Assembly (NCBI RefSeq): GCF_000729995.1
Contig: NZ_JNFG01000201.1
Span: 1 to 64,000 of the forward strand
Reading direction: 5' to 3'
DNA from: Caballeronia sordidicola
GTDB lineage: Bacteria > Pseudomonadota > Gammaproteobacteria > Burkholderiales > Burkholderiaceae
DNA: 64,000 nucleotides
The notes below the pieces were generated by a model, which was not told where the DNA came from, did no database searches, and was given only the letters and a program-made list of their open reading frames with translations. Shown piece by piece: positions 53,975-63,040 of this stretch. Numbering within the stretch: position 1 is the first letter of the stretch; every line of letters starts with the position of its first letter. Position numbers and translations under genes: made by a program.

Positions 53975-55417
53975 TTAAAGGATCGAGCCGCTCGTGCGTT
54001 GATGCGCCAGCACGGGCCAGGCCGCGTGTGCCAGCGCGGCAGCCTTGCGCTCGCCGTTGTCTTCGAGTTGCTGCAGCGCATAGGCCCGCGTGGTTGCAAG
54101 CAGGCGATAGCGCGAAGGAACCGTCCCGCTATCGTGAATCACGAGCGACTTCGAGACGAGGCCGCCAAGCGCGTCGAGGATCTCGGTTTGCGAAAAGCCG
54201 TGGGCGGCCACCATGTGGCAGGCTGCATCGAAGGAAAATCCGTTCAGGAAGACACCGAGCCAACGCAGCAACGTACGCTCGGTATCGTCGAGAAGACGAT
54301 AGCTCCAGTCGAGCATGGCCTTCAACGTCTGATGGCGTGGCAACACACCCCTGAAGCCACCCGTCAGGATACGAAAGCACTCGTCGAGATGGTCCACCAG
54401 GACCTCAATGCCGAGCACTGCCGCACGCGCCGCCGCTAGTTCGATCGCAAGCGGTATGCCGTCGAGCCTTCGGCATACAAGGCCGGTAAGAAAGATGCTG
54501 CGTTCATCGGAAGAAAAGCACGGATCGATCGTGCGGGCGCGGGCAAGAAATAGCTGCACCGCACTTGTTTGAAGGATCTCGTCGCCAAGGCTTGCATCGG
54601 GGGGCACGTCGAGCGACGGCACGTGATACAGCACCTCGTCCTGGATGCGAAGTGCCTCGCGGCTGGTAGCCAGCACGCATAACGCGGGGTTGACGGCCGT
54701 CATGGCACGGGCCATTTCCGCGGCCGCGTCGATCACATGCTCGCAATTGTCGAGCACAATCAGCACACGACGGCCAGCTATCTCCGCTGCGATCAGATCG
54801 GACGACAAGCGGCCCGCAGGCAACTTAATACCAAGCGCACCGGCCAGTGCTTCCAGCGCGAAACGCGCATTCGACACCGAGGCAAGCGGTACGAACACCA
54901 CGCCGTCCGGAAAACGCATGGTGGCCTGACCTGCAACCTCCAGCGCAACCCGCGTCTTGCCAATACCGCCCGCACCGACCAGCGTGACAACGCGCCCGGC
55001 ATTCAGTCCGCCCAGCACTTGCGCGACCAGGGTTTGCCGGCCAATCAAAGCCGATACACCGGCAGGAAGCATGATCGAAGCGCATGGCAACAAACCTGCG
55101 GCGGTTTCATGCTGCAAGGGCGCCTCTTCATGCGCCAGCATCAGCCGATAACCGCGTCCTGGCACCGTCTTGATCAGATCACGATCTGCACCGAGCGCCT
55201 TGCGCAAGGCAGCAACATGCACCTGCAGATTGTTTTCCTCGACCACCGTATCAGGCCATACGCGGCGCATGATCTCGTCCTTCGAGACCAGCGTTCCCTG
55301 TGCGCGGATCAGCAGCTCGAGAATGTCGAACGCGCGGCTGCCAATGCGCAGCGACTCGCTGTCAAGCTGGATTTCCCTGCTTTCGAGGGAGATGAGAAGT
55401 TGCCCGATCCGGACCAT
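53975..55417 (-). CDS. Winged-helix/NTPase (STAND-type) transcriptional regulator
   Basis: 480 residues. An OmpR/CadC-type winged helix covers about 1-95 (LLIRAQGTLVSKDEIMRRVWP, VPGRGYRL). An NTPase domain follows with Walker A GAGGIGKT (148-155), Walker B RRVLIVLDNCEH, and a regulatory region down to about 460. Such proteins are often over 900 residues with a C-terminal TPR domain; this one ends at RTSGSIL and so is short. It lies upstream of the hydrolase/porin cluster and probably regulates it. It has no receiver or membrane domain. Confidence 0.83.
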   Translation of the reverse strand: MVRIGQLLISLESREIQLDSESLRIGSRAFDILELLIRAQGTLVSKDEIMRRVWPDTVVEENNLQVHVAALRKALGADRDLIKTVPGRGYRLMLAHEEAPLQHETAAGLLPCASIMLPAGVSALIGRQTLVAQVLGGLNAGRVVTLVGAGGIGKTRVALEVAGQATMRFPDGVVFVPLASVSNARFALEALAGALGIKLPAGRLSSDLIAAEIAGRRVLIVLDNCEHVIDAAAEMARAMTAVNPALCVLATSREALRIQDEVLYHVPSLDVPPDASLGDEILQTSAVQLFLARARTIDPCFSSDERSIFLTGLVCRRLDGIPLAIELAAARAAVLGIEVLVDHLDECFRILTGGFRGVLPRHQTLKAMLDWSYRLLDDTERTLLRWLGVFLNGFSFDAACHMVAAHGFSQTEILDALGGLVSKSLVIHDSGTVPSRYRLLATTRAYALQQLEDNGERKAAALAHAAWPVLAHQRTSGSIL

Positions 55418-55613
55418 CGCACGCTCGATTCCGAAGAGTGACGGATGAAAAAACAGGTCACGGTAATAAGCGATTCAGATGGCAAATCTTACGGCACGGG
55501 AACGAATCAAAGATTGAAAAATTTCGATTCCACCCATCGAAAATCTTGATGTGTTTGCGGTTCGCAAGACACACGAGCGGTGCAATGCATGGCAGCGTGG
55601 AAGAGGTTTTATG

Positions 55614-55669
55614 CCGGCAAGCGTTGCCCGCATGTCGATGGAACCCTGCGCTACTCCTCGGCTTGCCGG
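55614..55669. other. Long-looped inverted repeat upstream of the winged-helix gene
   Basis: CCGGCAAGC (55614-55622) and GCTTGCCGG (55661-55669) are perfect 9-bp arms with a 38-nt loop, between the MscS gene stop and the regulator start. It may be a weak terminator for the channel gene or a regulator site. No U-tract is seen. Confidence 0.3.
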
Positions 55670-55678
55670 GTGGATTCT

Positions 55679-57142
55679 TTAAAAGGTCAGATCATGCAGC
55701 TTGTGCATGCCTTCGCGCAGCCAGTCCAGCAGCGTGCGTTCGGTGCCCACCGGCGCGGGTATCTCGGTGTTCAGCTTGCGCAGGGTGTCCTGCTGTTCCG
55801 AAAGCAGCTGGCACATCTGCTGGCCTATTTCCGGCCGGCTCTTCAGCAGCGGCGTCAGGTCCACCTTGTCCAGCCGATAAAGCACCGCTCGCGTCAAAGC
55901 CGTGACTTGCGCCTGAACCGGCAAACCCGCCAGCACGCCCGCTTCACCGATAGAATCTCCAGGTCCCAGGCGCACGGTTTCGACCGGGCCGGAGGGTCCC
56001 TTCACGATCACCGACATGACACCCGACTCGACGATCATCAGATAGTCCATCACCTCCTCTGACGCGACCACCACCTGATTTGCTTCGTATTCGTGACGGG
56101 ACAGTCTGCCGGACAGCGCTTCGATCTCTTCAGTTTTCAAGGCACGGAAGAGATCGACATGTGACAGGAGCCGTTGCCGGCTGTCGGCAGCGTCGTGGCG
56201 TGGCGGCCGTGGACCGCTCAGTGGCCAGAGGTCGATACCCGCAGCTGCGAGATGACGATGGCAAAGATCGTAAAGCTGGTTCGTCACGACCACAGACTTG
56301 CCCATGTCGTCGATATAAACCGTGACCTCGTATTCAATCGAGTTGATCGAGGCTCTCTTGACAAGCGTATAGGGTGCGGGTGTTTGCAGAATCATATTGC
56401 TTCCCGCTACCGCGCGTTCCAGCGCACCAAGGACGGTAGCCGGACGTTCTTCGGGTGAAATCTGCAGCGCGATGGACACGCCGTGCAGCGCAACGGGACG
56501 GCTGCTGTTGGTGATTTTGGCCTTGGCCGCCAGACTGTTGGGGACGATGACAACATTGCCCTGTGAAGTGAGCAGGTGGGTCGCCCGCCAGTTCATCTCC
56601 AGCACCTTGCCGTCCACGCCATCCACTGAAACCCAGTCCCCAATGTGATACGGCTCGGTCGTGTTCAGCACGATCCCGGCGAACACATCGCTAAGTGTGC
56701 TTTGTATGGCGAGACCCACCACGATAGCCAGCGCACCGGAGGTGGCTACCAGTCCCGTCACCGGCAAACCCAGCACGAATGCTAGCGAGGCGACGACGGC
56801 GGCAAGAAAAACCAGCGCACCGAGTACGTCCTGGAAAAGGCGGTCCTTGTGCCATTGGCGCGATTGGAACGCTGCGTCCAGTGACATCGTAAGAAGACGC
56901 GCACCGAGGAGCCACCACGAAACCTCAAGGATCTGGGCCGCAAGATGGCGGCCCGGGGACTCAGGCCATGGTGCCGGTGTGAAGGGACTCAGGGTCGATC
57001 CGAACATCAGCAGCGCACTCAGCAGCGCGAAGATCACCAGTCTGAGCAGCAAGCGAAGGGTGTCGTTGCGTGGAAACGCTGCGCGCCAGAGCACGACGTT
57101 CACCATGACCAGCACGAAGCCAAGAACCAGCGGATCTTTCAC
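55679..57142 (-). CDS. MscS-type channel with C-terminal cyclic-nucleotide-binding domain
   Basis: 487 residues from GTG 57142 (GGGAG seven bases upstream); earlier codons in the frame would run into the amidase gene. Five membrane segments lie in about 1-190. The MscS pore and beta domain carry GLAIQSTLSDVFAGIVLNTTEPYHIGDWV (near 190-220) and VIVPNSLAAKAKITN. Residues 345-460 are a cNMP-binding fold (LGPGDSIGEAGVLAG), so the channel may be gated by a cyclic nucleotide. It lies 32 nt after the amidase gene. Confidence 0.85.
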   Translation of the reverse strand: MKDPLVLGFVLVMVNVVLWRAAFPRNDTLRLLLRLVIFALLSALLMFGSTLSPFTPAPWPESPGRHLAAQILEVSWWLLGARLLTMSLDAAFQSRQWHKDRLFQDVLGALVFLAAVVASLAFVLGLPVTGLVATSGALAIVVGLAIQSTLSDVFAGIVLNTTEPYHIGDWVSVDGVDGKVLEMNWRATHLLTSQGNVVIVPNSLAAKAKITNSSRPVALHGVSIALQISPEERPATVLGALERAVAGSNMILQTPAPYTLVKRASINSIEYEVTVYIDDMGKSVVVTNQLYDLCHRHLAAAGIDLWPLSGPRPPRHDAADSRQRLLSHVDLFRALKTEEIEALSGRLSRHEYEANQVVVASEEVMDYLMIVESGVMSVIVKGPSGPVETVRLGPGDSIGEAGVLAGLPVQAQVTALTRAVLYRLDKVDLTPLLKSRPEIGQQMCQLLSEQQDTLRKLNTEIPAPVGTERTLLDWLREGMHKLHDLTF

Positions 57143-57174
57143 AAGACTGCTCCCGACATAGAGGACCTTCAGCG

Positions 57175-58539
57175 TTACCGCACCACGAACGGGCGAGGAC
57201 CGGTGTTTGCCCGCACCTTCACCGCCTGCCAGCCCGCTCGCGCTTCCACCCACGCGGCTACTGCGAGCAAACGCTCGTCGTGTTGTGCCGCGCCGACCAG
57301 TTGTGCGCCGAGCGGAAGACCGGCGGGCCCAAGGGCGATTGGCAGGCTGATAGCCGGAACGCCCAGGAATGTCCATGGAGCGCACAACGAAGCGTCGCCG
57401 GTATAGTCGAGTTCGACTGGCGCTTCCCCTGTAGCCGGCGCGACGAGAAGCACGTCAAACCGCATCTCTTCATGCAACCAGCGGTCGAAGAGATGAGCCA
57501 GCCGCACCTGCGCAGCCCTCGCTCGCGCATAGTCGATGCCCGATATACCGCGGCCCTCATTGATCAACGACGTCATGACCGGGCTGACCAAGCCGGGCGA
57601 CCGGTCCAGAAGCGGACCATGCACCACCGCCGCTTCTACCGCCAATATGGCCGATACCAGCGGCCCTATGTCCAGCAGTTCAGCCGGCAAATCGACCGTG
57701 ACGACCTCCGCTCCATCGGCTTCCAGTTGCCCCGCCAGCCGGGCCAACGCGCTGTCCTGAGCCGGTTCCATCGCGGTGCCGACCTGCCTGCGCAGCATGC
57801 CGATACGGATGAACGCACCGCCGTCGTTGCCCTGGCTTTCGTTTTTGCTACGTATGTGTGAAGAGTGAAAGTCCTGGTCGTCGGAACCCGATACGACTTT
57901 GAAGGCGTATGCCGCATCTGCGACGTTGCCAGTGAAGATTCCGATGTGATCCAGCGATGGCGCCAGCGGCAACACACCGGTTCTGGCAATACTTCCATAG
58001 GTCGGTTTGAACCCCACGACACCGCAATACGCTGCTGGGCGAATAACAGAACCAAACGTCTGGGTCCCGAATGCAAGAGGAACAATCCCCGCCGACACAG
58101 CCGCGGCAGAGCCGCTGGACGAGCCGCCGGGCGTATGCTTTTCATTCCATGGATTGACCGTCGGACCCGGCTGGCGCCAGGCGAACTCTGTTGTAACTGT
58201 CTTTCCCACAACGGATCCACCTGCCTGCCGCAAGCGCGCCACCAGTACCGCATCGGTCTCAGGCGTGCGGCCCGCGTATGCCGGCGAGTTGTACTCGGTC
58301 GGCATGTCCGCCGTGTCGATGAGATCTTTTATGCCGATGGCAATACCCGCGAGCGGCAACCCGATGTCGGTTTGATTGACCACCGGCGCATCCGGCAGAT
58401 AACTGAATGCGTGCAACCACGGTTGACTTTGCCGGGCGGCCTTATCGGCGGATTCAATGCTTTGCTGGATCGTCAGAACACCGCTCTCGACAGCACGGCG
58501 GATGTCGAGCAGGGTAAGTGCGTTTGCTGGTTCAGTCAT
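57175..58539 (-). CDS. Amidase (amidase-signature family)
   Basis: 454 residues with the Ser-cisSer-Lys triad at K71 (IGIKDLIDT), S140 (TPGGSSSGSA) and S164 (TFGSVIRPAA); the spacing of 69 and 24 equals that of malonamidase E2. GFKPTYGSIARTGVLPLA is the family's conserved turn. Cytoplasmic, no signal. It hydrolyses a carboxamide that cannot be named from sequence. Same strand and close to the channel gene. Confidence 0.87.
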   Translation of the reverse strand: MTEPANALTLLDIRRAVESGVLTIQQSIESADKAARQSQPWLHAFSYLPDAPVVNQTDIGLPLAGIAIGIKDLIDTADMPTEYNSPAYAGRTPETDAVLVARLRQAGGSVVGKTVTTEFAWRQPGPTVNPWNEKHTPGGSSSGSAAAVSAGIVPLAFGTQTFGSVIRPAAYCGVVGFKPTYGSIARTGVLPLAPSLDHIGIFTGNVADAAYAFKVVSGSDDQDFHSSHIRSKNESQGNDGGAFIRIGMLRRQVGTAMEPAQDSALARLAGQLEADGAEVVTVDLPAELLDIGPLVSAILAVEAAVVHGPLLDRSPGLVSPVMTSLINEGRGISGIDYARARAAQVRLAHLFDRWLHEEMRFDVLLVAPATGEAPVELDYTGDASLCAPWTFLGVPAISLPIALGPAGLPLGAQLVGAAQHDERLLAVAAWVEARAGWQAVKVRANTGPRPFVVR

Positions 58540-58690
58540 CTCGTGAATAATCCCGGTATGGTTTTGTATTCCGTGGCCTAAACGCGCAAGGCCTAAGTAT
58601 GCCAGTCACTTGACTCGAGATAATAATGGCAAAGGAGGCGCGTAGCTGCCAACTACCGCTAGCGGGGCTGTCTTGAAGCACGAACGGCTA

Positions 58691-58710
58691 AGCCGGGCGT
58701 TTGCCCGGCC
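58691..58710. terminator. GC-rich hairpin between amidase and MFS genes
   Basis: GCCGGGC (58692-58698) and GCCCGGC (58703-58709) pair with loop GTTT, followed on the plus strand by TTAAGGATTTT. The 232-bp gap holds no gene. It may serve as a terminator after the MFS gene (58772) on the minus strand, where it lies about 65 nt after the stop, but the T-tract is better in the other orientation. Confidence 0.45.
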
Positions 58711-58771
58711 TTAAGGATTTTCTCTAGGAAGCTGAATCAGCCTCCGAACGCTAAGCATGATTGACGCACCG

Positions 58772-60370
58772 TCATCCCTCCCTGAGCGGTTGCGTCGCAG
58801 GACGCACGCGTCGGCCAGCCAAACCCCATACGATCGCAGCAATGACCAGGGCGAGCACGCCCGCAACGCACAGCGCCGACGCGAAACCACTCGCGAAACT
58901 TGCCGGAGCCGCGGATGCCAGGAACGCCTTTGCGGCTGGCGCTAAATGCTCGGTCGCGTGAGACGCGTCTCCGGCTAGCAATCTGGACATGAAGTCGGCA
59001 TCAAGCGAATTCCTCACTGGGGGAGCATTGGCCAAGGCTACGTCGAGCGCCGTTTGAGTCCGCGATGCAAGCACGGCGCCAAGCACCCCTACGGACGTGA
59101 CAATCGCAGTAAACCGCGTGGTCGTGCTGATGCCGGAAGCCATACCGGTTCGATTGGGCGGAACGCACGCCATGATCGCTTTCTGCGTATCTCCGTTTAG
59201 TATGCCGGCGCCACAGCCCGTGACGATCATGCCAAGTGCGACCAGCCAGTATCTTTGATCCATCGATACCGATGCGGTCAATAAATTCCCCGCGCCGATC
59301 AGGCCAAGCCCGACTGTCAGCAGCGTAACGCTGGAAAGCCGGCCTGCGAGCCACGCCCCTACGTAGGGGCCCGCGATCATGGCAGTGGCAAACGGTAGCA
59401 TTCCGATACCCGCGCTGACCGCCGGCCATCCAAATGCATTCTGCAGATACAACGGCAGGAACGTCATCATGACCTGAGCACACGCTGCATAGCCGAACAT
59501 GCTAAGCACAGCAGCAACAAAACGCGCCTGACGAAACAGCGACAGGTCAATCATCGCATGAGCACGGTTCTTTTCCAGCTTCAGGAAAGCGATAAGCAAT
59601 CCTGTACCTCCTGCGAACCTGACAATCGTGGGAAGACTTTTCCAACCGTCTGTTTGTGTTCCGATCAGTGCCCAGATTCCAAGCGCCAGGGAGGCACCAA
59701 ACAACAGGCTCCCGATTACATCGATTGCCCCCGCTTGAGGGTTGCGCGACTCGCGGATAGAGCGGTGCACGCACCAGGCGAGCACCGAACAGACAGGAAG
59801 ATTCAGGAGGAAGATCCATCGCCACCCGAGCCACTGCGTAATCACGCCGCCGACTAACGGCGCGACCGTGGTCGCCAGCCCCATGCACATGCCCCATACC
59901 GCCCAGGCGCGCGCTCGCGAGGGTCCCTCCGGGAAGGTATGGGCTATCACGGCGAGCGCGGCGGTCAGCAACATCGACGCACCCACGCCCTTTACCGCAC
60001 GAGCGAGATTCAGGAAAAGCGCGGTGGGTGCAAGCCCGCATCCGAGCGATGCCAGGCAGAAGACACCCAGACCGACCATCATCAGTTTTTTTCGGCCGAA
60101 GCGATCGGCTATGCCGCCGGCGGCCAGCAAGCACGATGCAAAAGCGACCATGTAGGCACTCACGACCCATTCGACGTCAGCAAAACCCACGTGGAACGAT
60201 CGCGCGATCGATGGAAGGGAAACGGCGACCACGTTGGTATCGAGGACGATCAGCGCACAGGTTGCCGAGGCAGTGCCCAAAACGAATCGCGCTGCCTGTG
60301 TGCTCAACGCCGGGTTGAGATCCGTGTCCGGAGAATGCTCATGGTTTATAGGTGTACTTCCTCGAAACAT
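58772..60370 (-). CDS. MFS drug/solute exporter, DHA2-type (14 TM)
   Basis: About 532 residues from ATG 60370 (other ATGs at 60382 and 60433 are possible). Around 14 membrane helices run from residue 30 to 510. The motif LDTNVVAVSLPSIARS near 40 and the GGIADRFGRKKLMM loop (motif A) near 95 are typical of EmrB/QacA-like exporters of drugs, dyes or acids. It is divergent from a LysR gene and shares a 105-bp control region with it, a common local-regulator arrangement. Confidence 0.85.
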   Translation of the reverse strand: MFRGSTPINHEHSPDTDLNPALSTQAARFVLGTASATCALIVLDTNVVAVSLPSIARSFHVGFADVEWVVSAYMVAFASCLLAAGGIADRFGRKKLMMVGLGVFCLASLGCGLAPTALFLNLARAVKGVGASMLLTAALAVIAHTFPEGPSRARAWAVWGMCMGLATTVAPLVGGVITQWLGWRWIFLLNLPVCSVLAWCVHRSIRESRNPQAGAIDVIGSLLFGASLALGIWALIGTQTDGWKSLPTIVRFAGGTGLLIAFLKLEKNRAHAMIDLSLFRQARFVAAVLSMFGYAACAQVMMTFLPLYLQNAFGWPAVSAGIGMLPFATAMIAGPYVGAWLAGRLSSVTLLTVGLGLIGAGNLLTASVSMDQRYWLVALGMIVTGCGAGILNGDTQKAIMACVPPNRTGMASGISTTTRFTAIVTSVGVLGAVLASRTQTALDVALANAPPVRNSLDADFMSRLLAGDASHATEHLAPAAKAFLASAAPASFASGFASALCVAGVLALVIAAIVWGLAGRRVRPATQPLREG

Positions 60371-60419
60371 GCATACCACCATCGAAATGTAATTGGTGGT
60401 TGTAATGCTATCTGTACCC

Positions 60420-60473
60420 GTATTAATCGTCACTAACGTAAGATCACTGAATTATTCACGAAAACGTTAATAC
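60420..60473. promoter_or_regulatory. Inverted repeat in the MFS-lysR control region
   Basis: GTATTAATCGT (60420-60430) and ACGTTAATAC (60464-60473) are imperfect inverted arms, differing by one inserted base, 33 nt apart and directly before the LysR GTG. It may bind the LysR protein and set both divergent promoters. Confidence 0.35.
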
Positions 60474-60474
60474 A

Positions 60475-61356
60475 GTGAAACTCGAACTTCGTCATATCCG
60501 ATGCTTTGTGTGCGTTGCCAGGCATCTCCACTTTGCCCGCGCGGCTGAGGAGCTGGACATTGCACCGCCCTCGCTCACCAAGCAGATTCAGGAAACCGAG
60601 CGGCTGCTGAACGTGCGTCTGTTTCATCGGACCAAACGCAGCGTTGCGTTGACTGCGGCAGGAGAGGCGTATTTGCCTGAAGCGCTGGCCGCGCTTGCCC
60701 ACTTGTCACGCGGGCAGGAACTCGCCGCGCTGGCCGAGCGCGGAGAGCTGGGCCGGATCGAGGTGGGATACGTTGCGTCGGCGGCATTTGCGGGTGTGCT
60801 TCAAAACACCGTCCGCGGATTTCGCCGTGACAATCCCCGCATAGAGATGGTCATTAGCGAACTGGCGATGGACCGCGTGCCGGCCATGCTTGCTGAAGGT
60901 CTTATCGACGTCGCGTATGTCAGGCCGCCCCTGCATTATCCAGAGGGCGTCCAGGCGATCACGCTGTATCGCGACGATTTCATCCTGGCAATTCCTGAAG
61001 ACTCGTTGCTGGCTGAATCGGCGAGTGTTTCTCCCGCCCAATTGCGTGACTGTGTTTTTGCTCTGCCTGAGCAGGACTTTGGGACGTTTGAAGTCGGGCG
61101 CAGAGGGCGCTTTCAACCGCAACTGGGCCCGAGGCCCGGACCGTTGGCCGCAGTACTAGCTTGTGTTTCGCTAGGGGGAAATGTTGCAGTGGTGCCGCGT
61201 ACGCTCAGCGATTGCGTTTCACTTCCAGGCGTGGTTTATAAGGCTATTGCTGGAAAACCAATCGTATCAGAAGTTGCCATGGCATTTCGCCGGCATGAAC
61301 GTGCGCCTGCTGTACACGCGTTTATCAGTTATACGAAACAGTTGATGGTCGGTTGA
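60475..61356 (+). CDS. LysR-family regulator, divergent from the MFS exporter
   Basis: 293 residues from GTG 60475. HTH region HFARAAEELDIAPPSLTKQIQETERLL (about 19-45) and a full effector domain (GRIEVGYVASAAFAGVL onward) are present. It resembles the BenM/CatM-like branch in style, not firmly. Being divergent from the exporter gene, it probably regulates that gene. A strong stem-loop follows the stop. Confidence 0.85.
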   Translation: MKLELRHIRCFVCVARHLHFARAAEELDIAPPSLTKQIQETERLLNVRLFHRTKRSVALTAAGEAYLPEALAALAHLSRGQELAALAERGELGRIEVGYVASAAFAGVLQNTVRGFRRDNPRIEMVISELAMDRVPAMLAEGLIDVAYVRPPLHYPEGVQAITLYRDDFILAIPEDSLLAESASVSPAQLRDCVFALPEQDFGTFEVGRRGRFQPQLGPRPGPLAAVLACVSLGGNVAVVPRTLSDCVSLPGVVYKAIAGKPIVSEVAMAFRRHERAPAVHAFISYTKQLMVG

Positions 61357-61385
61357 GCCGGATCGCATGGTTGGGGAAAGAGATC

Positions 61386-61423
61386 ACCGCTGCCAGCCGA
61401 ACCATCTATCGGCTGGCAGCGGT
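61386..61423. terminator. Strong bidirectional stem-loop between convergent lysR and garD
   Basis: ACCGCTGCCAGCCGA (61386-61400) and TCGGCTGGCAGCGGT (61409-61423) form a perfect 15-bp stem with an 8-nt loop. Both genes end within 30 nt of it. No long U-tract, yet stem strength and position between converging genes support transcription end for both strands. Confidence 0.65.
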
Positions 61424-61444
61424 CAAGCTTCAACAACCGGCCGC

Positions 61445-62998
61445 TCAGGTCACCGGCGCCGGATTAAACAAAGTAAGCGCGTTATGCAGCTTCAAATGCT
61501 CCGCACACGTCTCCTTGCGTCCGCTCGCCACGTCCAGCATCAAGCGGAACAATTCCCAACCCACGTCTTCAATCGTCGCGTCGCCGGTTGCTATGCGACC
61601 CGCGTCGATATCCATCAAGTCATGCCAGCGACGTGCCAGATCGGAGCGTGTCGCGACCTTGATGACAGGGACTTCTGCCAGGCTATACGGCGTGCCGCGC
61701 CCTGTGGTGAACACGTGCAGATTGATACCGGCGGCAACCTGCAGCGTGCCGCAGATGAAATCGCTCGCAGGCGTTGCCGCGAAGATCAGGCCCTTCTGCT
61801 TCACCTTCTCGCCGGGCGACAACACGCCCGAGATAGCGGAGTTGCCCGACTTGATGATCGAGCCCATCGCTTTCTCGACAATATTCGACAACCCGCCTTT
61901 CTTGTTTCCCGGCGTCGTGTTGGCGCTGCGGTCCGCGCCGCCGCGCTTCAGGTACGTGTCGTACCACTGCATTTCGCGGATGATCGCCTGTGCAACCTCG
62001 GCGTTAGCGGCGCGGCTCGTCAACTGGTCGACGCCATCGCGGACCTCGGTCACTTCGGAAAACATCACCGTCGCGCCCGCACGCACCAGCAGATCGGTCG
62101 CAAAACCAACTGCGGGATTCGCCGTGAGTCCGGAGAACGCATCGCTGCCGCCGCACTGCACACCGATCACAAGATCGGCGGCAGGACAAGTTTCGCGCCG
62201 CCGCTGGTTCAGCCGTTCGAGATGGTGCGTAGCGGTACGCATGATGGAATCGATCATCGACTGGAACCCGACGTGCGCATTGTCCTGCAACACGACAACG
62301 TCGCCATTCGAATCGTCGCCTGCCGTCGCAATCGGAATCGTGCCGACGGGCATCAAACGCTCAGGCTGCAGCTTTTCGCACCCAAGGCTCACGATCATCA
62401 CTTCGCCGCCAAAGTTCGGATTCAGGCTGATGTTGCGCACGGTGCGGATAGGCACCATGGCATCGGGGGCATCGATAGCAACACCGCAACCGTAGGTATG
62501 TTCGAGCCCGACGACATCATCGACGTTCGGATAGCGCGGCAACAGTTCCGCCTTGATCCGCGCAACCGCATGCTCGACAACGCCCGACACACATTGCACG
62601 GTCGTGGTGATCGCAAGAATGTTGCGCGATCCGACGGTCCCGTCGGCGTTTCGATACCCCTCGAACGTGAACCCTTCCAGCGCCGGCATCTCGGGTGCCG
62701 CGCGCGTGGCGATCGGCAGATCCTCCAGGCCCGGCGGCTCCGGCATCCGGATCACGTGTTCGTTGATCCAGCTTCCTTTGGGCAAGTCCTTCAACGCGTA
62801 TCCGATCACCACGTTATAGCGCACCACGGCTTCGTTCTCGGCCAGATCGGCGAGCGCCACTTTATGGCCTTGCGGTACCCGCTCGCGCAACACGAGACCA
62901 TCGGCAAACACGGCGCCTTCGGGCAAGCCGCCGTCGTTGACGACAATCGCGACATTGTCGAGCGGATGAACACGAATGTAGAGAGGAGACTGTTCCAT
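61445..62998 (-). CDS. garD: Galactarate dehydratase (GarD, UxaA/GarD family)
   Basis: 517 residues. An N-terminal SAF-like domain (about 1-90, IRVHPLDNVAIVVNDGGLPEG) is followed by the catalytic part with EGYRNADGTVGSRNILAITTTVQCVSGV, LEHTYGCGVAI, LGCEKLQ and GVQCGGSDAFSG, whose Cys and His residues bind the metal. It dehydrates D-galactarate (mucate) to 5-keto-4-deoxyglucarate. Altronate dehydratase is a close relative, but the GSRNILAITTTVQCV form fits GarD. The ABC permease gene lies upstream on the same strand. Confidence 0.88.
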   Translation of the reverse strand: MEQSPLYIRVHPLDNVAIVVNDGGLPEGAVFADGLVLRERVPQGHKVALADLAENEAVVRYNVVIGYALKDLPKGSWINEHVIRMPEPPGLEDLPIATRAAPEMPALEGFTFEGYRNADGTVGSRNILAITTTVQCVSGVVEHAVARIKAELLPRYPNVDDVVGLEHTYGCGVAIDAPDAMVPIRTVRNISLNPNFGGEVMIVSLGCEKLQPERLMPVGTIPIATAGDDSNGDVVVLQDNAHVGFQSMIDSIMRTATHHLERLNQRRRETCPAADLVIGVQCGGSDAFSGLTANPAVGFATDLLVRAGATVMFSEVTEVRDGVDQLTSRAANAEVAQAIIREMQWYDTYLKRGGADRSANTTPGNKKGGLSNIVEKAMGSIIKSGNSAISGVLSPGEKVKQKGLIFAATPASDFICGTLQVAAGINLHVFTTGRGTPYSLAEVPVIKVATRSDLARRWHDLMDIDAGRIATGDATIEDVGWELFRLMLDVASGRKETCAEHLKLHNALTLFNPAPVT

Positions 62999-63040
62999 TT
63001 CAATCGAACCTTAAGATGACTAATTGCGACTACTCGCCCA

